48,843 nt of DNA from the NCBI GenBank assembly GCA_964510065.1, contig CAZEAC010000031.1:1-48843 (forward strand), given 5' to 3'. Position numbers and translations under genes: made by a program. Positions 42,895 through 48,843 of the stretch are shown here, piece after piece (within the stretch, counting starts at the first letter, position 1; every line of letters begins with the position of its first letter). Source of the stretch: CAZEAC01 sp964510065 (GTDB lineage: Bacteria > Bdellovibrionota_C > UBA2361 > CAIXSY01). The notes below the pieces were generated by a model. The model searched no databases. It saw nothing but the letters and a program-made list of their open reading frames with translations, and had not been told where the DNA came from.

Positions 42895-44352
42895 TTAAGG
42901 GGCCGGCGTAGCCGTTTCCGCTGCTGTCGCCGTCGGGGTCGGCTCAATTTTCAGAAGCGTCTCAACCATTGGGGTAATATTCTTAATAGAATCCTGACTT
43001 AAGATAACTGCCTCCGAGAGATCTCCACTTGCCGCGTAGCGTTTATCTCCCTTTGAATCGACAAGCGCGCCCACAACAAGCGTCTTTTTCTTTTCTTCTT
43101 TCTTGTCGCTAAGCTCCTCCTTGACTACGACATTCCAGGTCAATTCAGGCACAGCAAATCCATAATCGCGCTCTACTACGGGGAAGCCATCAGCGCTCGC
43201 TCCCGCGAGTTTTTCTAAAAGCACTTTTACAAAAACGCCGTCGGCATTCTTGCCATTGACTTTCCACTCATCACCCTCACGGGTTAGAAGAACCTTCTCG
43301 CCCGCTTTCGGCAGGTACTCCGCCGAAACTACTTCGTCGAATTGGAACTTAAAGAACTGCTTCTCTCTAAAATCATCAAGCTGTTTATTAAAGACAGCCA
43401 TGGGATCAGTGCTAAGCTTGAAAACGGTGGGAATTCCATCAATACTCAAATAGAACCCATCCCCCTTTTCATTTTTACCTAACTTTACCTTGGTCGGAGC
43501 CTTTTTCGAAGCTTCGTTAAAAGTGAGCGTCGCGCTCACGAGCGCCTTCTCCAAACCATAATCTTTCAACGCTTTTGGCTGGTCGATATACTCGGTGACC
43601 TGAAGATTGCGAAGATTTCGAAGGGTATCGGTTACCGCCGTGTTGCTTGCGGTATACACCACCGGCGAAATTACACGCCAATTAAGATCGGAAGTTGCCT
43701 CGATAGTGGTGTCAACTTTATCATTTTTAAACTGCAACTTTGCAAGCTGACTATCGAAGAAATCGAGCGGCGTTTTATCGCGAAAATCGTCGCGCTTTTT
43801 ATTCGCGCTTTGAAAGAAGGAGCTCGCACCCATAAATACCTGCTCACTGTCGGCAAGCTTCATGTAGTGCTTTTTAAGCATCTCACTCTCTTTTCCGACG
43901 AGAACACTGACATTCTTCGAGGAATCATTAAAAGTCACCGTAAGCGCAGGTTCTTTCAATCCATACACCGAGAGATCCTTTTCAGTATCCGCCGCCGGGA
44001 TTTCGTATTCACGCTTGAGGCTCGTAAGCGCACTCACCAAAGAATTAAGCGCAGCTTTGTCGAGCGGTGCCTGAGGAAGGCCATCCAACTTCCATTTTCC
44101 AATATCCACATCAACAATTTCGAGAGTGTCCTCAGCCGGCTTTTCAGCACTATCGACACTCGCTTCTTGCAAAAATTTTACTTCACCATCGACATTCTTC
44201 AGCGATAAAGCTCTTACCGCTGATACCTTAAGGTCAGGGAATAAAAGCTCAGCTTTTTGCTTTACCTCGTCTTTCGGAAGCTCTATTCGTGCGATGTAGA
44301 ACCCAACGCAAACGACTATCGCCGCAAGGATCAACGTTTTCCAAAGATTCAT
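42895..44352 (-). CDS. DUF4340 protein of the Gld-like ABC operon
   Basis: From the ATG at 44352 (AGGAG upstream, 4 nt after the preceding stop) the protein is 485 residues. It has an N-terminal membrane anchor (NLWKTLILAAIVVCVGFYIA) and then a repeated, periplasmic beta/alpha region typical of DUF4340: LSVYGLKEPALTVTF (about 127), VSVLVGKES, and later LKDYGLEKALVSATLTF (about 241). The C-terminal tail is Thr/Ala/Pro-rich. DUF4340 proteins are commonly encoded after the GldG-like auxiliary protein of ABC exporters, exactly as here. The function is not established; probably a periplasmic component of that transporter. Confidence 0.85.
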   Translation of the reverse strand: MNLWKTLILAAIVVCVGFYIARIELPKDEVKQKAELLFPDLKVSAVRALSLKNVDGEVKFLQEASVDSAEKPAEDTLEIVDVDIGKWKLDGLPQAPLDKAALNSLVSALTSLKREYEIPAADTEKDLSVYGLKEPALTVTFNDSSKNVSVLVGKESEMLKKHYMKLADSEQVFMGASSFFQSANKKRDDFRDKTPLDFFDSQLAKLQFKNDKVDTTIEATSDLNWRVISPVVYTASNTAVTDTLRNLRNLQVTEYIDQPKALKDYGLEKALVSATLTFNEASKKAPTKVKLGKNEKGDGFYLSIDGIPTVFKLSTDPMAVFNKQLDDFREKQFFKFQFDEVVSAEYLPKAGEKVLLTREGDEWKVNGKNADGVFVKVLLEKLAGASADGFPVVERDYGFAVPELTWNVVVKEELSDKKEEKKKTLVVGALVDSKGDKRYAASGDLSEAVILSQDSIKNITPMVETLLKIEPTPTATAAETATPAP

Positions 44353-44356
44353 AACG

Positions 44357-45994
44357 CTATACTCCTGAGAGCATCGGACGGTTACGGCGTGACCAGGAAA
44401 TGAATAATCCAACGATCAGCAGCAGCTCGGGAAGCAAGAAACTCGCAATCAGCATGTTATTGAACTCGCTCGCACCGATCGGAGTTGTGGACTGCTTCAT
44501 GCTCTTTGGTCGAAGAGAGACTCCTCCCTCTTCGCCAGCAACCCAATTAAGCGCGTTTAAGATTAGATCCCTATTTGCAAGGACATTGAGATTCGCATTC
44601 AACATCCAATCGCTATCACCGAAAACCACGACTCTCGCTGTCTTCGGTTCGCTGATCTCTTGACTCGGCTTCTGCGAATCAGCTCCCTCTTTCGCTGCGT
44701 CGAGCTTCCTTTCGTATGCAACGGCCAGAGAAACAGGGCCTTTGACGTCCTTTTCGTCAAGCTCAGCCGAACCTTCTTGAGGATCGAAGACCTTATCCAA
44801 ATTAGATTCACCCCAAGCCGACGGTCCGGATTTCATTAGTTCTGTCACCGTCACACCGTTTTCTTTGTTCTCTTTGGCACTCACCGTCGAAGCAATATTG
44901 AAGATGGCTCGGGCGCCGCGCATAAGCTCCATCGTGACTGGATGGGTGGCAAAGTTTGTGACCATCGGCTGCGCTCCAAGCGCCGGGGCGTCGAACAGTC
45001 TCTGCACAAGGTCAATAATTACATTCTGGCCAACGTCGATATTAAAATGCGAAGCAATTTCTCGAATATCGTCGGTAGTGCGCGGATCGGAGAGCATCAA
45101 AAGATGCCCGCCCTTTTCCGCATACTTCACCAATGTTTCACGCTCTTGGGGCAGAAGTTCCTTTTTCGGCGAAACAAAAATAACCGCCGCCGCATCAGCA
45201 GGCACCTCAGGCTTTTCACCGATAAAAATCGGCTCAATTACCATATGCTCATCGGCAATAGCTTCGGCAAAGCGTTTAAGATCGCCAGGTCCTGTCCCAT
45301 TTAATTCAGGCTCGCCATGCCCCGTGACATAATAAAGCTTCTTGGCCTCACCGCGCGTCAGCTTCAAGATTCCATTGGTAATTGCCTCTTCGCTATTCTC
45401 ATTCAAACGGCTGACTGCCTTCTTTTCACCCTCACCGTAAGCCAAATACACGAGGTTACCGGCCTTCATTTCATAGCTATCGACAAGGTGCGGTTTTGAA
45501 CGCACGTCAACCAGCTCCGTTGTTACCTTGTCGCTCGCTTCAAGCGTATATAACCGAAGACGCTCTTGAATCTCCTCATCTCCACGCCCTCCGTTAAGTC
45601 CCAACATCGCCACGATTCTTAGAGGACGCTTTAAGTTCTTCAATATGCTAGAGGTCTGCGGGGCAAGGCTGTAGACCTGCTCTTCAGTCAGATCCTTGCG
45701 TCGCTCGAAACGGTTTGCAAACCAATTTACCGCGGCAAGCAGCGCCACAAAGAGCGCGATATTTACAGAGGCCATCGTGGAATAACGCGATGTACGTCCG
45801 GTGACCACCGCGCCGGCACTGCTTACATTTCTTACGCCATGCGAGAAAAACCAGGTAATGGTGAGCACTATGCCCAATACTAGATGTCCAAGGATGAGCG
45901 GGAGCTGAAGCAGATCATTAAACCCGCTCTGCCACCATCCAATAAATCCAAAACCAAAGAGAACTAGCCCAAGAATTCCTGAAAATCTAATCAT
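44357..45994 (-). CDS. GldG-like ABC transporter auxiliary protein
   Basis: The 545-residue protein has two or three N-terminal membrane segments (about 4-20 and 32-50, plus ASVNIALFVALLAAVNWFAN near 74-93). A large extracytoplasmic part (about 95-510) begins with RKDLTEEQVYSLAPQTSSIL, typical of the GldG/ABC_transp_aux family. Within it are YYVTGHGEPELNG and MLSDPRTTDDI, which fit its ThuA-like amidotransferase fold. A C-terminal membrane segment closes it (LIASFLLPELLLIVGLFISW). AGGA precedes the ATG. It lies 24 bp after the permease gene and pairs with it and the ATPase upstream. Confidence 0.86.
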   Translation of the reverse strand: MIRFSGILGLVLFGFGFIGWWQSGFNDLLQLPLILGHLVLGIVLTITWFFSHGVRNVSSAGAVVTGRTSRYSTMASVNIALFVALLAAVNWFANRFERRKDLTEEQVYSLAPQTSSILKNLKRPLRIVAMLGLNGGRGDEEIQERLRLYTLEASDKVTTELVDVRSKPHLVDSYEMKAGNLVYLAYGEGEKKAVSRLNENSEEAITNGILKLTRGEAKKLYYVTGHGEPELNGTGPGDLKRFAEAIADEHMVIEPIFIGEKPEVPADAAAVIFVSPKKELLPQERETLVKYAEKGGHLLMLSDPRTTDDIREIASHFNIDVGQNVIIDLVQRLFDAPALGAQPMVTNFATHPVTMELMRGARAIFNIASTVSAKENKENGVTVTELMKSGPSAWGESNLDKVFDPQEGSAELDEKDVKGPVSLAVAYERKLDAAKEGADSQKPSQEISEPKTARVVVFGDSDWMLNANLNVLANRDLILNALNWVAGEEGGVSLRPKSMKQSTTPIGASEFNNMLIASFLLPELLLIVGLFISWSRRNRPMLSGV

Positions 45995-46018
45995 AACGAT
46001 TCCTAATGATGATCACGG

Positions 46019-46795
46019 CTAACGCCACCGATACGATTCAAGCGCCCTAAAGGAAAGAAAGATTCCTAAGCTAATGAGACTTAAGAAATAGAGGCATGCC
46101 TTAAGCGACAGAACACCCTTCACAAGATCCTGCACCTGCAGAACCGGCGACAGATATCGCAACACATTCTGCGCAATACCTTCGCCAAGCGACTCCGCCG
46201 GCGCATGAATAACGTAAAGCAACAGTAAGACAACCATGCCGCTTACCGCTGCGACAATTTGATTCTCGGTAAAGGAAGACACTGCCATGCCGATGCTTGC
46301 AAACGAAAGCGCGCAAAGCATCAGACCAAGAATTCCGCTCAGAATCGGCGGAACTTCAGGAGTACTATAAATTGTGAGCAGAAGCGGCAAGACCGAGGCT
46401 AGGCCAGTCATTACCAAAATAACAAATCCCACGCCAAGAAACTTCCCGAGTACAATTTCAGAAACTTTGACCGGCGAAGTTACCAGAAGTTCGAACGTGC
46501 CGTTCTTTCTTTCATCGGCAATGAGCCGCATCGTCAGCATCGGAACCAAAAAAACAAGAATGACCAAGAGCGTCTGAAAAAAGCCAGCAATGACCCACTC
46601 GTTAAGATTCGGCGCAGGCATCGATGCTGCATACGGCATCGATGCATATCGCTGCAACACGATATTAAAAATCGCGAGCTGATTAAAGAAGAAGTATCCC
46701 GCAAGCAGGATAAACCCGGCTATTACAAAATAGGCCACCGGAGAAACGAAAAACGAAAGTATTTCTTTCTTCGCAATTGCCAAAATATTTCTCAT
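46019..46795 (-). CDS. ABC-2 permease, GldF-like
   Basis: The 258-residue protein starts with IAKKEILSFFVSPVAYFVIA, a standard ABC-2 permease entry, and shows six membrane segments (about 16-35, 70-90, 117-140, 148-167, 178-196 and 232-250). The run LRLIADERKNGTFELLVTSP (about 86-105) is a family hallmark lying between the second and third segments. AGGGAG precedes the ATG. The gene follows the ATPase by 19 bp. With the ATPase and the GldG-like protein it makes a complete exporter-type ABC system; the substrate is unknown. Confidence 0.92.
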   Translation of the reverse strand: MRNILAIAKKEILSFFVSPVAYFVIAGFILLAGYFFFNQLAIFNIVLQRYASMPYAASMPAPNLNEWVIAGFFQTLLVILVFLVPMLTMRLIADERKNGTFELLVTSPVKVSEIVLGKFLGVGFVILVMTGLASVLPLLLTIYSTPEVPPILSGILGLMLCALSFASIGMAVSSFTENQIVAAVSGMVVLLLLYVIHAPAESLGEGIAQNVLRYLSPVLQVQDLVKGVLSLKACLYFLSLISLGIFLSFRALESYRWR

Positions 46796-46814
46796 ATTTT
46801 CATCTCCCTACGCG

Positions 46815-47546
46815 CTATGCCGCCTTTACTTCGCGCGCCTCTTCAAGACCGATACATTCAAGAAACACCTGCTCGAGCGACTTGTCTTTGGTGAGTTCCT
46901 GTAGATTCTTCTCAATCACTACCCGTCCGCGGTTCACTATCACCACCTTGTTGCAAACCACAGAAACCTCGGGGAGGATATGCGTACTTAAAATTACGGT
47001 GTGGTCCTGAGCCAATCCTTTAATGAGAGTACGGATGCCAGTAATCTGTCGCGGATCTAGCCCGCTCGTTGGTTCGTCAAGGATTATTACGGCTGGATTA
47101 TGAATAATTGCCTGCGCTAGTCCGACGCGCTGGCGGTAACCACGCGAAAGGTGCCGACAAAGTTTACGCCGCTCATCGCTAATAAAACAGCGCTCCATCG
47201 CAGTCTCAACACTCTGCTTAACCTGGCTCCGAGCAATACCTTTTATCTCGGCGACGAATTTTAAGTATTCCTGCACGGTAAGCTCGCCATAAAGTGGCGG
47301 ATTCTCCGGAAGGTAGCCGATACATTTGCGCACCTGGTCGGCTTCCTTCAGAATATCAAAGCCAGCTATCCGCGCCGTCCCCGACGATGGCGGTAAATAG
47401 GTTGCGAGCATTCGGATAGTCGTGGTCTTTCCTGCGCCGTTAGGCCCAAGGAACCCTACTATTTCACCCTTTTGGGCGCTAAAGCTCACTTCCGAAACAG
47501 CTTGATAATCGCCGTAGTGTTTTGCAAGTTTCTCAACTTCAATCAT
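46815..47546 (-). CDS. ABC transporter ATPase, GldA-like
   Basis: This 243-residue ATPase has Walker A FLGPNGAGKTTTIRMLA (about 32-48), signature LSRGYRQRVGLAQ (about 132-144), Walker B AVIILDEPTSGLDPRQ (about 151-166) and the switch His in LSTHILPEV (about 184). It is slightly shorter than the CcmA/NatA mean and has no C-terminal extension, unlike the ATPase at 29009-29974. It is the first gene of the operon that continues with the permease, GldG-like protein, DUF4340 protein and PBP. It is divergent from the methyltransferase gene, with about 80 bp between the two starts. Confidence 0.94.
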   Translation of the reverse strand: MIEVEKLAKHYGDYQAVSEVSFSAQKGEIVGFLGPNGAGKTTTIRMLATYLPPSSGTARIAGFDILKEADQVRKCIGYLPENPPLYGELTVQEYLKFVAEIKGIARSQVKQSVETAMERCFISDERRKLCRHLSRGYRQRVGLAQAIIHNPAVIILDEPTSGLDPRQITGIRTLIKGLAQDHTVILSTHILPEVSVVCNKVVIVNRGRVVIEKNLQELTKDKSLEQVFLECIGLEEAREVKAA

Positions 47547-47601
47547 AATGGCTTTAATTAATGCTTGGTAATAAAGTGCGCAAGTCCCCGCGCCCTACTT
47601 T

Positions 47602-47623
47602 TTTATAGTCTCGTTTATAGTCT
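47602..47623 (+). promoter_or_regulatory. Tandem TTTATAGTCT repeat before the methyltransferase start
   Basis: TTTATAGTCT occurs twice (47602-47611 and 47614-47623), 12 nt apart, and ends 1 nt before the ATG at 47625. Each contains TATAGT, which could serve as a -10 box, giving a very short leader. No -35 box was convincing. It may instead be an operator half-site pair or chance. Confidence 0.3.
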
Positions 47624-47624
47624 T

Positions 47625-48728
47625 ATGACCGTTCAATGTCGATATTTTGGTGATTGCGGAGGCTGTAGCTTCCAGGATCAAAGCTATGAAACTCAAGTCG
47701 AAAATAAACGGGCGTTAGTAGCCCAGATGAGCGGTATCCCGGATGTCAAGGTCTTTACTGGTTCCGATTACGGCTACCGCACCAGACTTGATATGGGCTT
47801 CCACCGACACGGCATCGGATTTCGAAAAAAGGGCAACTGGCGCGTGATACTCGATATCGAGGAATGTCCGATCTCCAATACGAGAATCAATGAATTAATT
47901 AAAGAGGTGCGCGAGTATTTCGGCGAAGTAGATGCCATTGACACGAAGACTCGAGTTGGCTCGTTTCACCATGCGCTCATTCGTGCGACAAGACTCGAGA
48001 GCGCCATTTCAATAGTACTCAATAAAGACTCAACAACACTCGAAGCAGCGATTGCTCGGGTCAAGCAATATGCCCATCATACAAGCGCAGAGCATCTTCT
48101 CATCACTTACGTCGGAGCCCATTCGGGTTCGAATATCTCGGAAGAGTTCGAGGTATTGAAAGGAAGTTCCGAGCTTCGCGAAAGAATACTGGATAAGACC
48201 TTTTCATTTTCAATCCAGGGATTCTTCCAGAACAACAGCGAAATGGCTGAAAAAATGCACGAATACTGCCATGAAGTTTTACGGCAGTATCCTACAGCAG
48301 ACCAAGAACTAATCGATCTCTACGGCGGCGTGGGAACATTCGGTATTGTAAACGCGTCGCTTTTCAAAAGAGCCACTACTATCGAAAGCTTTCCCGGCTG
48401 CATCGAATCGGCGAAGAAGAACATCGCCGAAAATGGCATTACCAATGCAAGCGCACTACTTCTCGACGCAAAGGATCTAAAATCTTTGCAGCTTCACGAG
48501 GCGCCCTACATCATCCTCGATCCGCCGCGAGGCGGCATGCACGCAAAAACCATCAAAGAGGTGCTTAGGCTAAAGCCAAAGCTGATTCTTTTTGTGTGCT
48601 GCAATGTTCCACAATTAAAGATCTATCTCTCGCAGTTCGTCGGCTACAAACCGAAGAGCGCGGCGATGTTTGATCTCTTTCCGCAAACTCCACATTGCGA
48701 AGCGGTACTTGAGTTGGTGCCGGGCTAG
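47625..48728 (+). CDS. RNA m5U methyltransferase (RlmC/RlmD/TrmA family)
   Basis: From the ATG at 47625 the protein is 367 residues. It begins with an iron-sulfur motif CRYFGDCGGC, whose fourth Cys is likely the one in IEECPIS, as in RlmD-type enzymes. The N-terminal TRAM domain is absent. The Rossmann methyltransferase region shows GFFQNNSEMAEKM (about 207), the SAM loop LIDLYGGVGTFGIV (about 235), and ILDPPRGGMH (about 305). The catalytic cysteine is expected in LFVCCNVPQL (usually SCNP), and the general base Glu in HCEAVLEL. It methylates a uridine in rRNA or tRNA; the exact target cannot be told. Its TAG stop is the first base triplet of repeat copy 5. Confidence 0.88.
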   Translation: MTVQCRYFGDCGGCSFQDQSYETQVENKRALVAQMSGIPDVKVFTGSDYGYRTRLDMGFHRHGIGFRKKGNWRVILDIEECPISNTRINELIKEVREYFGEVDAIDTKTRVGSFHHALIRATRLESAISIVLNKDSTTLEAAIARVKQYAHHTSAEHLLITYVGAHSGSNISEEFEVLKGSSELRERILDKTFSFSIQGFFQNNSEMAEKMHEYCHEVLRQYPTADQELIDLYGGVGTFGIVNASLFKRATTIESFPGCIESAKKNIAENGITNASALLLDAKDLKSLQLHEAPYIILDPPRGGMHAKTIKEVLRLKPKLILFVCCNVPQLKIYLSQFVGYKPKSAAMFDLFPQTPHCEAVLELVPG

Positions 48729-48843
48729 TACTCTGGAACATAAGTTGTCCGACTCTTCTCGCCTCTGCGCTCTCCGTGACTCTGTGGTTTTTTTTGGAAG
48801 TAAAATAAACCACAGAGTCACGGAGAGCACAGAGGGGGAGCTG
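48726..48843. repeat. CCACAGAG palindromic repeat, copy 5 (subfamily B, runs off window)
   Basis: The core arms 48762-48790 and 48807-48835 (29 bp, one mismatch) end in CTCTGTGGTTT and AAACCACAGAG around a TTTTTGGAAGTAAAAT loop. The left flank TAGTACTCTG through CCGACTCTTCTC closely matches the same part of copy 2, which defines subfamily B. The first three bases are the TAG stop codon of the methyltransferase gene. The right end is beyond the window. Confidence 0.82.

Noticed and set aside
165..48843. The repeats as a CRISPR array
   Set aside because: They are dispersed single copies tens of bases to kilobases apart, with long self-complementary arms and no regular spacers.

Overview
The window reads as a densely packed piece of chromosome from a Gram-negative (diderm) bacterium with mesodiaminopimelate peptidoglycan. 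The reasons are a type IVa pilus PilMNOQ set with an outer-membrane secretin, several lipoprotein signal peptides, a peptidoglycan-recycling Mpl ligase and a class A penicillin-binding protein. Gene content (dnaX-ebfC-recR beside the SRP RNA, MoxR/DUF58/von Willebrand clusters, Gld-like ABC systems, DUF1573, LamG/beta-helix proteins) suggests a lineage of deltaproteobacterial grade (Bdellovibrionota, Myxococcota and similar) or a related uncultured phylum. This is inference; no marker in the window fixes the taxon.

Layout. 0-3.3 kb (minus): SRP RNA, dnaX, ebfC, recR, tRNA-Asn. 3.3-3.9 kb: a gene-poor gap. 3.9-9.0 kb (minus): a small helical-repeat protein, accB, accC, a DUF1573 secreted protein and a membrane-anchored J-domain protein. 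9.1-16.2 kb (minus): pilM, pilN, pilO, pilQ and two lipoproteins; no recognisable pilP. 16.4-18.6 kb (plus): priA. 18.8-23.0 kb (minus): a secreted von Willebrand A protein, a coiled-coil membrane protein and mpl, as one operon. 23.3-24.8 kb: a degenerate cyclophilin facing a PDZ-less HtrA-type protease. 24.8-36.8 kb (plus): an eight-gene operon, mostly joined by ATGA overlaps: coiled-coil membrane protein, MoxR ATPase, membrane protein, ABC ATPase, ABC permease, DUF58 protein, BatA-like protein and a large von Willebrand/GATase-like protein. 37.0-40.2 kb (minus): a LamG/beta-helix surface protein and two small exported proteins. 40.3-47.5 kb (minus): Gld-like ABC ATPase, permease, auxiliary protein, DUF4340 protein and a PBP1A-type enzyme. 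47.6-48.7 kb (plus): an RNA m5U methyltransferase with Fe-S cysteines.

The most unusual signal is a dispersed family of long palindromic repeats with the core CCACAGAG. Five copies lie in intergenic space (about 165-340, 18629-18756, 23122-23286, 23863-23959, 48726-end). The arms differ between copies but stay self-complementary. At several gene ends the TAG stop codon lies exactly at the edge of the palindrome. At 23863-23959 both convergent genes end on TAG codons placed symmetrically in the two arms of a 44-bp hairpin.

Functionally the window is dominated by the cell envelope. Two ABC systems, a MoxR/DUF58/von Willebrand chaperone-like cluster, pilus assembly, peptidoglycan synthesis and recycling, and several secreted or surface proteins sit side by side. 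The 24.8-36.8 kb operon, which places a full ABC transporter inside a MoxR/BatA-type cluster, is the best candidate for an undescribed multi-component system.
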